Source of the DNA: Vigna angularis
Taxonomy: Eukaryota; Streptophyta; Magnoliopsida; Fabales; Fabaceae
Direction: 5' to 3'
DNA: 64,000 nucleotides
Assembly (NCBI RefSeq): GCF_016808095.1
Contig: NC_068980.1
Coordinates: 11,316,888 to 11,380,887, forward strand
Made by a program: the position numbers and the translations under genes. Positions within the stretch are counted from its first letter, which is position 1, and each line of letters starts with the position of its first letter. The notes under the pieces were generated by a model, which was not told where the DNA came from, searched no databases, and worked only from the letters and a program-made list of their open reading frames with translations. Below are positions 13,061 to 23,645 of this stretch, piece by piece.

Positions 13061-13931
13061 TTAGTGTGGGTTGAAGTTGTGTAGAAGATTTAGTGCCACC
13101 GGTGGAACTATTCGCGAACCCTATTCACGATCCAACTTCAGAACATGATATCTTTGCATGCTCTTTTCTTGCTTATTCAATGTTTGCTTTGTAAGTTCTT
13201 GTTAATTTAAGTTGATGATATTTTATGGACTTGCAAATCTCTTTTTCCAGTAAACCAACTTCCTTAAATTCTACTGATTCATTGGATGGTAGAAATACAT
13301 AAATTTGTTGCAATATATGTTGTCTTTTATGGATGAATTTCTCATAAACTATGCTTAGAATATATGTTCATTAGATTTGATAGAGTATTGAGATCAAGTT
13401 CTTTAATTGCTTGAATAGACCCAAAACTATTTTTGTCGTTCTTGGATTTATTTTGTTAATTTGAGTTGACAAATCATGATACAATGATAATTTTGTTTCG
13501 GTTCTTACATGTTTTAATCACATCTATTGGTTTGAAATTCCACATGAGACTAGAAATGAACAAATTATCTGAGGATGTGTCTTTGTTTGTAAATTGCCTT
13601 AGTCTTTCTTTGATGTAAGTTCTATCTTTTTTTATTTTACTTTTGGAACAATTTAGCATTATAGTTCTCTCGAAAGATCATATAACTTTTACCTAACAGA
13701 TTGGTTATTGACTTAAAAATCTGTACTAATGTATCTTACAAAACAAGAATCATCTGTGATCTAAAATTTACAAGTCTTGTCTCCATAGAAAGATATTTGA
13801 GTCTAGATTCCAACAAAACAAGAATCATCTGATTTGGAATTCTGTGAAGAGAGTAATGAGTAAAATAGTGACTAAAGGTATATATTTAAGGTATATATTT
13901 GAGCCTATTATGTATTCAACTAAATGAGCAG
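13061..13931. other. Region upstream of the truncated terpene synthase; exons 1-2 absent
   Basis: No sequence resembling terpene synthase exon 1 (RR...IWGD) or exon 2 was found here. The part next to 13,931 is presumably old intron 2, ending in the acceptor AATGAGCAG. A direct repeat of about 24 bp, ACAAAACAAGAATCATCTG, occurs near 13,738 and 13,815. Confidence 0.5.
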
Positions 13932-15811
13932 ATATATTTAAGAAACTAAAAAATGAGCAAGGAAACTTCAATGAAACACTTGACAATGATATTGAAAGGT
14001 TGTGTAGCTTGTATGAAGCTGCACAAATGAGAACTCATGGAGATGATATACTGGAAGATATATGTGACTTCTCAAAGACTCATCTTAAATCCTTGGTCAC
14101 TCAACTTGAACCATCTCTGGCTGGAAGGGTCAATCATTGCTTAAACCACCCAATAAATAAGAGTGTTCCTAGGTTTGAATCGAAGTATCACATGTCTGTC
14201 TATGAACAACATTGTTCCCATGATGAAACTCTGTTGACATTCGCAAAAGTAAAATTTAATATTCTTCAACGAATGCATCAAAAAGAAATTGGCACTATCA
14301 CCAAGTAAGTCTTTTCCCTTCAAATGTTCTCAAAAGTAACCATATATTCACATATTCATATCCAAATATATCAATAAAATAAAAATTTTAGATAACTTTT
14401 ACGGGATATATAGTCTAACATATCTTAAATACAAGTAAAATTAAACAATCTCGTCTTAAATGACTGATGCAATTAATATGATTGTATCAATAATCTTTTA
14501 AGTACATAAAGAAGAAGATTGTTTAACCATATTTGTATTTGGACTTTAAATTTTGAAGTTGTTATTTATTTTTCGTAGGTGGTGGAAAAAGTCAAACTTT
14601 GACCAAAAGGTTCCTCACGCTAGAGACAGAATGGTTGAGTCTTATCTTTGGTTGTTTGCCATGTCATACCTGCCTGAATATAGTAATGGAAGAATGTTTG
14701 CAGGAAAATTGGCAACTATTATTGTTCTTCTAGATGATACTTATGACGCTTATGGCACTGTTGAGGAACTTCAACTTTTTACAGAAGCATTTCAGAGGTT
14801 GATGTGTCTTGCAAATTATAGATTATATGGTCAATAATGAGAAAAAGACTTCAAAGCAATGAGATTGGTTTAAGGTTCATCACATTTTTTAATTTTTTTA
14901 TAATATTTTTTTTTTAAATTTCAGATGGGATATCAGACTCACTGAATCCCTTCCACAGTCCATGAAAGTAATATTTGAAGCAATTCTAGAACTGTGTGAA
15001 GAAATAGAAGAGTTGACAACTGAGAGTGGAAACTCAAACTTTGTTGTGCCACATTTCAAACAAGCTGTATGCCTATTCCAATTTTGCTTATACTTCTTTT
15101 TAATATTAACTTTATGTCATCAGTGTATTTGTTGTGTTACATGCAGATTTGCAACTTAGTAAAAGGCTACCTGGTTGAAGCTAAATGGTGCGATGAGGGA
15201 TACATTCCAACTTATGATGAATATAAAATCAATGGAATGCTTACTTCTTGTTGTCCCATTTTCGCTACAACGTTTGTTGGCCTTGCAGACTTTGCAACAA
15301 AAGATGTATTGGATTGGATTTTGAGTAATCCAGATATACTTAGAGCTGCATCAGTTATTGCCAGAGTCTTAGATGACATGGCCTCACATAGGGTACCAAT
15401 TCATTTCTGATTGAAAAATGTTGAAGATTCATTTGTCTTAATTATTTATTCTCAATTATTATGTTCCTAATTGAACATTTGGATTTGTTTTGACTAATAT
15501 AGTTTGAACAAGAAAGAGTACATGTTGCATCAGCTGTGGAATGTTGCATGAAGCAATATAGCATTTCAGAAGGAGAGGCTTATAACTTGATTCACAAGGA
15601 TGTTGAAGATTGTTGGAAGGTTATAAATGAAGAGTGCCTCAAATCAAATGATATCCCAAAGATTGCACTTGATTGTATAGCTAATTATGCACGCATGGCT
15701 GAGCTTTCGTATGAAGATCACAAGGATAAATTCACAAATGGAGAATTACTCATAGATTATGTCTCTTCACTTCTTGTGTATCCCTTTTGTCTCGATCAAA
15801 CCGTGATATGA
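13932..15811 (+). pseudogene. Terpene synthase (TPS-a type) lacking exons 1-2
   Basis: Exons at 13,932-14,304, 14,579-14,797, 14,925-15,066, 15,147-15,392 and 15,503-15,811 (stop TGA). They correspond to exons 3-7 of the intact gene at 44,690-47,053, and the first four are identical in length to it (373, 219, 142, 246 bp). All five are open with canonical GT-AG borders and give about 429 residues. Catalytic features are present: RDR in HARDRMVES, the aspartate-rich DDTYD in VLLDDTYDAYGT, and an NSE/DTE-type DDMASHRFE at the exon 6/7 junction. The family cyclises or ionises prenyl diphosphates with Mg2+. Missing are exons 1-2, coding the N-terminal RRx8W region and part of the N-terminal alpha-barrel, and a promoter of its own. 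A Mutator-like element end lies just upstream. Either it is a 5'-truncated pseudogene, or a chimeric transcript starts upstream. Confidence 0.85.
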
Positions 15812-16436
15812 GAAACTATTCCACATCTAAAAATGAGATATTTTATTACATTTAAAGCTATGTATTACCAAGCATAAATAAGAGTCAAATGTGGGTATGA
15901 AAGTGGATTCGTCCTACATGAAAGGCACAACGTGTGAGCTGTGATGAAGAACGTTGTTTGTTGTAATTTTGTGTGTTGTCCTTTGCTTAATTGTCTGTGA
16001 AATAATGTTTAACTATTTACTTTGAACTTGATTTATTATCAATGCTATTTATTGTTCGTGTGTCAGTATTTCATTATTTGCTACATGCCAACGAAACACC
16101 CACTCTAGCACCGTAAGGAAGTAAAGATTAATTTAGCGTCTTTCATTAATTTATTTAATATGGTAAACATTTGCTTGGCCTTGGGTTGAAGTATGGTAAA
16201 CATAATTTATTTAATATAATGAATAGCAATTTATAATGAATAGCAATTGAATAAACGTAGGTGTAGGATTTTGAGTAAGGATATTTCCCTAACAAACTAA
16301 GATAAACAAAAAAAACTTCTAAGCTCTGGTTAATGAAATAAGCTCACGCAAATCACAACATTTTATTTTGTTAATAACTTTTTAGGTTTTTGAAATAACA
16401 CTTATGTACGACCCTTATTAACACGATAATAAGTTT
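15812..16436. other. 3' flank of the truncated terpene synthase
   Basis: Probable 3' UTR followed by AT-rich DNA up to the first Tat LTR. No gene was seen. AGTTT at 16,432-16,436 may be the target duplication of the Tat element (AGTAT at 27,417-27,421, one mismatch). Confidence 0.4.
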
Positions 16437-16850
16437 TGTACTGAGGATGCCGGACGTGCTGGACAACCGGGGCAGGAGTGGCAAGGCCGACCGGTCGAGG
16501 TAGATGCTTCCGAAAATAATTAAGGTAAAACACTTATTAAGGATCGTTAGGTCCTGGTTGGATCGTGATTAAGACTTCGTTAATTGTATGCGTATAACCA
16601 AAACTATAAATATATGTCAAAGGTAAGAAGTACGTGGGTTCAATAATTACACATTTATTATAGTGCTTAACCTAACGATCGGACTATCACTGACTTTGGC
16701 ATCAAAGCACCTTTAGCAGGTACACCTCTAGCCGGTGCACAGGAAATTGAACAAGGCTTGACCGGACGGAGAGAGTAGAGAGAACCTGGACCGAACGACA
16801 TCCGTAGGAAATTGCGCATGGCTTAGGTGACTCGACCCTATACTGGAACA
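16437..16850 (+). repeat. Tat element LTR, outer 5' copy
   Basis: TG...CA-bounded LTR, 414 bp, aligning throughout with the copies at 16,857 and 27,002. It is followed by TTTTGG, then the next LTR. Confidence 0.9.
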
Positions 16851-16856
16851 TTTTGG

Positions 16857-17271
16857 TGTACTGAGGATGCCCGGACGTCCTGGACGACTAGGGCAGGAGT
16901 GGCAAGGCCGACCGGTTGAGGTAGATTCCTCCGAACATGATTAAGGTAAAACACTGATTAAGGATCATTGGGCCTTGGTTGGGCCGTGATTAAGGATTCG
17001 TTAATCATAGGCGCATAACCAAAACTATAAATACAGGTCAAAGGTAAGAAGTAGGTGGGTTCATTAATTACACATTTATTACAGTGCTTAACCTACTGAT
17101 CGGACTATCACTGACTTTGGCATCGGAGCACCTTTAGCAGGTACACCTCCGGCCGACGCATAGGAAATTGAACAAGGCTTGACCAGACGGAGAGAGTAGA
17201 GAGAACGTGGATCGTACGACATCCGTAGGAAATTGCGCAGGGCTTAGGTGACTCGACTCTATACCGGAACA
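16857..17271 (+). repeat. Tat element LTR, inner 5' copy
   Basis: 415 bp, directly followed by the primer-binding site at 17,272-17,295. This is therefore the LTR next to the internal region. Confidence 0.9.
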
Positions 17272-17295
17272 TTTTGGCACCCACCGTGGGGCCGA
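17272..17295 (+). other. Primer-binding site of the Tat element
   Basis: TGGCACCCACCGTGGGGCC starts four bases after the LTR end, the place where a host tRNA 3' end primes minus-strand synthesis. The tRNA identity was not worked out. Confidence 0.7.
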
Positions 17296-17311
17296 GTGAC
17301 TTAGAAACCCA

Positions 17312-18715
17312 ATGGTGACCACTAGGAATATGAGTGTTGAGGACCGTACCGAGATGATCAAGATGTTACAGCAGAGGTTGGAGGAGATGAAATTACGACA
17401 CAAAGCGAAGATAGCGGTCGCCAGAGCTGAGTGCTCGGCCCGCATAGCCTAGGAAAGAGGGTCGAGAGTCGGGAAAAAGGCAGAAGAAGAGCACGACAAG
17501 GCCGCTCAGGAGGGCACAGTTGAGCATAGTAGTATGTCGGACACTACCTGGAGGCCGACCGAGTCGGAGGTCGAGAAGAGCAAGCCTAAGGCAGACCATG
17601 CCGAGAGTGCCGCACTAAGCAAACAGCTGGTGGTGAAGGAAGAGGATACTTCCGGCCACTTACCTTTCGTTCAGGCCATCATGGACGTTCACATATCGGA
17701 ACACTTCGTCCCACTGCAGCTCAGTATTTATGACGGGACGACCAACCCTGATGATCACATAAGACATATTCCACCCGGATGAAATTTCGAACGGGGAACC
17801 AGGCGATATGGTGTCGAGTGTTTTCTCTGTCACTGGAAGGAGAGGCTCTGGAATGGTTCAACTCCCTACCTCCGAACTCTATTGAAAGCTTTGAGGTCTT
17901 GAAGGCTATGTTCGGTCACCAGTTCGCCAACAACCGTTCCCAAGACTTGACCATCTTTGATTTCTCAAACCTTAGACAGGGGAAGGAGGAAACATTGAAG
18001 GCGTTCATGGAACGTTACCAGAAGACGGTCCGACGAGCGAAGGCTCTCAGCTCCGAGTTGGCCCTCTAGTATGTCATGCCCGCCTTTAGGCCAGGACCCT
18101 TCAAGGAGAGTGTCTGCCGACAAGCACCAAAGACAATGGAAGAGTTGCGTGAGCGGGCGACCGACGAAATAAGGATGGAGGAGATGAAGCAGTCGTATCG
18201 GAAAGAAGCTCAGGAGGCAAGGGAGAAAACAGAGGGAAAAAGGTCAAAAGGGCAATCAGGGAAGACCGTGGGGTTCAGGCAAAAGGAGCCTCTCAAGGGG
18301 CCGCATTTTCAGCAATACACCCTACTGAACGCCCCCCACGCTAAAATATTGCAAGAAACATCGATTGCCAAACTCATATAGGCGCCTAAGAGGTGTCCCA
18401 CGCCGCTTGGGGCTGATAGGAAAAAGCATTGTGTGAACGATCAGAATTTGGGCCACACCATGGAAGAATGTGTAAATCTCAGGGACAGGATTGAAGAGCT
18501 AATTAGAGTATGACAGTTGAAGAAATATGTCAAGACTGATCGTCAGGTTGACTCATCGGTATGACCTCGCAACCCGTGGAGGAGTCTGGCACGACAGGCG
18601 ACCGGAACGTCACGCGGAACAACAAGAACGATCGTCCTAGATCAGAAAGACAACGTAGTAGAAGCCGTAGCAGAAGTAACGACCGTCGGTTGCCCGACGT
18701 TATTAACATCATCTG
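17312..18715 (+). pseudogene. Tat gag remnant
   Basis: Starts MVTTRNMSVEDRTEM about 40 bp after the LTR. A TAG interrupts the frame near 17,449, a frameshift lies near 17,780 and another TAG is at 18,067. The middle section (17,779-18,380) shows the retrotransposon gag fold signature EALEWFNSLPPNSIESFEVL and FMERYQKTV. Further on is a zinc-knuckle-like CVNDQNLGHTMEEC (about 18,430-18,475). Gag would form the virus-like particle. Inactive. Confidence 0.8.
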
Positions 18716-18789
18716 AGGAGGATTCGTTGGGGGAGGGTCATCCTCCTCGGCAAGAAAGCGTCACGTTCGTGCCCTTCGGTCGGTTAATA

Positions 18790-19515
18790 GTGTGGTGAGG
18801 CTTAGGAGGTCCCTGCCTGCAATTACTTTTACGGATGATGAATTCCATGCACCAGATCCGGAGCAGGATGACCCCATGGTGATCACGGCGGAAATAGCAC
18901 GTTATGGGGTGAGCAAGGTATTGGTTGACCAGGGAAGCTCCGTCAATATCCTACACTAGAAGACTTTTCAGCGCATGGACTTGTCAAAAGACTTGATTGT
19001 CCCGTACAATCAACAGATAGTGGGTTTCGCCAAAGAACGGGTGGATACGCGTGACTATGTAGATCTCCGCACTCGATTGGGCACTGGACAGGATGGGGAC
19101 GAAAGAAAAGTCTGTTATTTGCTGGTGGATGCCAACACCTTCTACAATGTCCTCATTGGCCAACCATGTCTGAATGCATTCGGAGCGATAATATCCACAC
19201 CTCATTTGACTATGAAGTACCCGTCAGAGAGAGGAGTAGTCTGCACCGTCCGGGCTGACCAAAAGACAGCCAGGGAATGTCACATAGCCAGGCTGAAACT
19301 CTATCCCCGATCTACTAGACGTAAGATGGTCAGGTCAGAGGTGGCGAAGGCGGAACTTGATCCATGTACTAATATCGACGACCAGATTGAGCCACTTGGA
19401 GAATTATGCCCGGTCAAGTTGGGGCAGGAGGATGAGCGGACTACCAACATGGCCAGAGGACTGCGACCAGAGATAGAGCGAGAGCTACGGGCAATCCTTT
19501 GGCACAACCCGTGAT
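18790..19515 (+). pseudogene. Tat aspartic protease remnant
   Basis: Begins around ITFTDDEFHAPDPEQDDP. The active-site region reads VLVDQGSSVNIL, with the DQG variant that I associate with this lineage. A TAG follows at 18,958-18,960, where family members usually have a tryptophan. Downstream, NVLIGQPCLNAFGAIIST is the conserved ILGRP-like flap-side motif. An open stretch of 179 codons covers 18,975-19,514. Confidence 0.8.
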
Positions 19516-20286
19516 TTTTTTGCATGGACGGCTGCAGACATGCTTGGCATCCATCCCGTCGTCATGTCGTACAAGTTGTCGTTGTTTAAGGAAGCGAGAC
19601 ATGATGCTCAAAGGAAAAGAAGATTAGGAGTGGAAAAACGGAAAGCCATCAACGAAGAGGAAAGGAAGCTGAAAGAGGTCGACTTCATCCATGAAGTAAC
19701 TTATACCACATGGTTGGCGAACGTGGTAATGGTTAAAAAAAACCACTGGGAAGTGGCGAATGTGCACGAATTATACCGATCTCAACAAAGCGTGCCCTAA
19801 AGACTCACACTCGCTTTCTAGCATTGATGGTCTGGTGGACGGGGCATCCGACCATTTTATGCTCAGCTTTCTAGATGCCTATTCCAGCTATAATAAAATC
19901 CCGATGTACGCCCCAGATCAAGAAAAGACATTCTTTTTAACCGAAAAGGCCAATTACTGCTATGATGTCATGCCGTTCGGCCTAAAGAACATTGGGGCCA
20001 CCTATCAACGCTTCGCAGAGCAGATCGGTCGCTCTATGGATGTATATCTCGACGACATGGTGGTCCGGTCAGGGTCGGGCAGCAATCACATAAAAGACCT
20101 GGAGGAAGTCTTTAAACAGATCAGGAAGTACAATATGAGGCTGAACCCCGCCTAGTGCACTTTTGGGGTGACGGCAGGAAAGTTTTTGGGCTTCATGTTA
20201 ACCGCTCGGGGGATAGAGGCAAACCCGAACAAGTGTACGGTGGTCCTGGAAATGAGAAGTCCGGTTAATGTAAAGGAGATCTAGCG
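19516..20286 (+). pseudogene. Tat reverse transcriptase remnant
   Basis: Two overlapping frames (19,540-19,800 and 19,760-20,155). Recognisable RT blocks are CPKDSHSLSSIDGLVDG, DAYSSYNKIPM, NYCYDVMPFGLKNIGATYQR and the catalytic box VYLDDMVVRS, followed by CTFGVTAGKFLGFMLTARGIEANP. Stops fall in the thumb and connection region (20,153 and 20,281). Confidence 0.85.
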
Positions 20287-20287
20287 G

Positions 20288-21260
20288 TTGGTCGGCCGGC
20301 TCACCTCACTGTCTCGGTTCATTCCCAAGTTAGCAGAGTGTATCCGGCCAATAGTCAAGCGAATTAAGAAAGAAGCGAGCATAGAGGTGTGGGAAGCGGA
20401 GTGTGAGCAAGCATTTAAGGAGTTCAAGAACGTATTAACCAACCCTCCGATCATGAACAGACGACTAGCAAACGAAGATTTGCAAGTCTATTTGGGGGTG
20501 TCGAATGACGCCACCAGCGCCGCGTTGGTACAAGACAAGCCAGAGCCTCGGCTCGTGTATTTTGTCAGCAGAGTACTCCAGGACGCTGAAACGCGCTACC
20601 AACAGGTGGAGAAGGTTGCACTGGCACTCCTTAATGCTGCTAGGAGGCTCCGCTCGTACTTCCAAAGTCACAATGTGGTGGTACGAACGGACCACCCAAT
20701 TTCGAAAATCTTGAGAAAGCCCGACCTTGTCGGACGAATGGTCGGTTGGGCGGTAGAGTTATCAAAGTTTCGACTGCGGTACGAGCCTAGAGGATCGGTT
20801 AAGGGCCAACATTTGGCCGACTTCGCAGTAGAATTACCACAAGCCCCCCGGGCCAGGGAGTGTAATTTGTATGTAGATGGAGCCTCTAGAGAATGGGTGG
20901 AGGTGTCGGATTTGTCTTGGAAGAGCCAGACAGTTTCCTGATGGAGTACTCCCTCATCTTCAGGTTTTAAGTGTCCAACAACCAGGCGGAGTACGAAGCT
21001 TTGGTAGCGAGTCTTGAGTTGGCTCGCGATATGGGGGCACGCAGATTAATCTGCCTAACGGATTCCCAACTGGTCGTGGGACAAATGAATGGCGACTTTC
21101 AGGTAAAGGACGACCACTTCCTCAGATATTTCCATAAGGCCAACGCCTTGGTCAAAGAGTTCGAACAAGTCAATATCAAGCACATCCCCCGCGAGGAAAA
21201 CGCCCGGGAGGACTTGTTGTCAAAACTCAATAGTGGAAAGAAAAAGGCGCAACTAACGAC
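20288..21260 (+). pseudogene. Tat RNase H plus second (archaeal-type) RNase H remnant
   Basis: 20,288-20,850 continues as RT connection and first RNase H (YLGVSNDATSAALVQ, YFVSRVLQDAETRYQQVEK, VVRTDHPISKIL). A second RNase H-like domain follows: CNLYVDGAS near 20,862, then after a frameshift NNQAEYEALVASLELARDMG, CLTDSQLVVGQMNG and IPREENAREDLLSKL (20,971-21,260). Two RNase H domains in series are diagnostic of the Tat lineage. Confidence 0.85.
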
Positions 21261-21349
21261 AGTAATCCGACAGGTCCTATCATGGCCCTCAGTAGAGTGT
21301 TTGGCCTTAACTAGCCCAGATATTGAAGACTGGCGGATCGAAATTCGTA

Positions 21350-22471
21350 GATTAATATGAGACTAGGATGTCGGACGACCCATCTGACCAGCAAGCGCCC
21401 GCAAGATTGCACACTATATTCTCATTGGAGACGACCTCTACAAGAGAGGATTCTCTACCCCTCTACTCAAATGCCTGCGTCGTTAGGGCCGGCTACTACT
21501 GGCCGGCGATGGAGGGAGACGCCAAAAATGTTGTTCAAAAATACGAAAAATGTCAAGCTCATGCCAACATCCCCCAAGCACCACCGAGCAGGCTTCACGC
21601 TTTGATCTCGCCTTGGCCGTTTGCCCAATGAGGAATGGACATTGTGGGACCTTTCCCTCCCGGCCGAGCCCAAAAGAAGTTCATCCTGGTCACCATCGAC
21701 TATTTCACGAAGTGGGTAGAGGTCAAGGCCCTCGCTACAATAACTGCCCAGCAGGTACAAAAATTTGTATGGAAGATAATATGTCGATTCAGACTACTAC
21801 GAATGGTGATAACAAACAATGGCAGATAGTTTATCGACAAGAAACTAGGGTTGTTCTACCAAGGTCTAGGGATTAAACAGGTCACGAGCTCCGTAGAACA
21901 CCCCGAGACGAACGACTAGGCGGAAGCCGTGAATAAGACGATAGTGGCTGAGCTAAAGAAGAGATTGGGAAGTAAGAAAGGTGCATGGGTAGATGAGCTC
22001 CCGAAAGTCTTGTGGGCGTATAGATGCACCCCACATGGGACGATCGGCGACATGCCTTTCAACCTGATGTATGGTACTGACACCATGTTCCCCGTTGAGT
22101 TGGGGGAACCATCCTTACGCCGGAAGGTTGAAGATCTCCATATCAACAATGAAGAGCTCAGGGTCGAGTTGGACACCTTGGACAAGAGACGAGACCGCTA
22201 GGTCTTACACGCAAAAGCTTGCAGGCGAGTCATGGAGAAGAAGTACAATACCAAAGTGCGTCCCAAGAGCTTCAAGGAAGGCGACCTAGTGTGGAGAAAG
22301 GCAGGCGATGCCCGAAGGGTGGCTACCCACGAAAAACTCGCCGCGAAGTGGGAGGGTCCATTCAAAGTAACCGAGGATCTTGAAAATGGAGCCTACCGTC
22401 TGGCTATGCTGAACGGCCAACCCATCCCAAACACATTGAATGCTACTCATTTGAAGTTTTATTTTAGTTAA
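21350..22471 (+). pseudogene. Tat integrase remnant
   Basis: HHCC-side remnant GYYWPAMEGDAKNVVQKYEKC, catalytic first Asp in MDIVGPFPPG (21,635), then YFTKWVEVKAL. The second catalytic region reads ITNNGR followed by a stop, so the usual aspartate is Asn here. The glutamate region is broken by a stop just before AEAVNK. A C-terminal GPF-type module (KWEGPFKVTEDLENGAYRL) runs to 22,471. Inactive by several lesions. Confidence 0.85.
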
Positions 22472-22576
22472 AATTTCTTTTGTAATGTGCTTTCCTTTTG
22501 TAGAAGGTAATGCAAGCGATCAAGATTTTAACCGCTTCATGTATTTCATTTGCTGCTTTATCCACATCACTCAAGC

Positions 22577-23345
22577 CATCAACTTAACCGGGCGGAGAAC
22601 GACGAGTTCATAAAGAACCACTACCGCTTGGAGCCAAAGGAGCGAGTTCTTTAGTGAACCGTCAACTTAATCGGCCGGTAAATGACGAGTTCATAAAGAA
22701 CCACTACCGCCCGAAGCCAAAGGAGCGAGTTCTTTAGTGACCCGTCAACTTAACCGAACGGTGAACAGCGAGTTCATAAAGAATCACTGATGCCCGGAGC
22801 CAAAGGAGCGAGTTCTTTAGTGAACCGTCAACTTAACCGGGCGGTGAACAACAAGTTCACAAAGAACCACTGCCGCTCGGAGCCAAAGGAACGAGTTCTT
22901 TAGTGAACTGTCATCTTAACCAGGCGATGAACGACGAGTTCTTAAAGAACCACTGCTGCCCGAAGCCAAAGAAGCAAGTTCTTTAGTGAACCGTCAACTT
23001 AACCGGGCGATGAACGGTGAGTTAATAAGAACCACTGCTGCCCGGAGCCAAAGGAGCGAGTTCTTTAGTGAACCGTCAACTTAACCGGGCGGTGAACGAC
23101 GAGTTCATAAAGAACCACTGCCGCCTGCAGCCAAAGGAGCGAGTTCTTTAGTTGTCAACTCAACCGGGCGGTGAACGACGAGTTCATAAAGAACCACTGC
23201 CGCCTATAGCCAAAGGAGTGAGTTCTTTAGTGAACCGTCAACTTAACCGGGCGGTGAACAGAGAGTTCATAAGGAACCACTGCCGCCCGGATTCAAGAAG
23301 AAACTGTGTTCTTATGTAAACCATCTACTCAGCCGAGCGGGGAAA
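22577..23345. repeat. Tandem array of about 83-bp units in the Tat 3' region
   Basis: About ten copies, recognisable by CAACTTAACCGGGCGGTGAAC at one end and GGAGCGAGTTCTTTAGTGAA at the other (starts near 22,577, 22,665, 22,744, 22,828, 22,912, 22,995, 23,076, 23,157, 23,240, 23,323). Units differ by scattered substitutions and small indels. The array lies just after integrase. Tat elements are known to carry such arrays, which can seed genomic satellites. Confidence 0.95.
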
Positions 23346-23645
23346 GGTGGGTTCATTAACAAACCACTACTTCCCAAAACCCGGTGAAAGCAAAAGTTAT
23401 CCACCGACCCAACTTGGTGGTAGAGCGACAAAAATGTTATAAAATCATAGACTAATTTGGTTTATAAATTGACGATCATAAACGAATTAAAATAACAATG
23501 AACAAACATAAAATAGTATTGCAAAAATGAAAGGGATGTACATCAAATCCTATAAACGGGTCGGCTAACTAACTAATCAATTTCTGTCCACATCCCGACC
23601 ATCAACATCACAAAAAGCAAAAAGTTATCCCTTTCCCACTAAGCC

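Noticed and set aside
12643..13084. Several overlapping ORFs on both strands
   Set aside because: Open in many frames because of GC-rich, low-stop sequence, with Arg/Ser/Pro-rich composition and no family resemblance.
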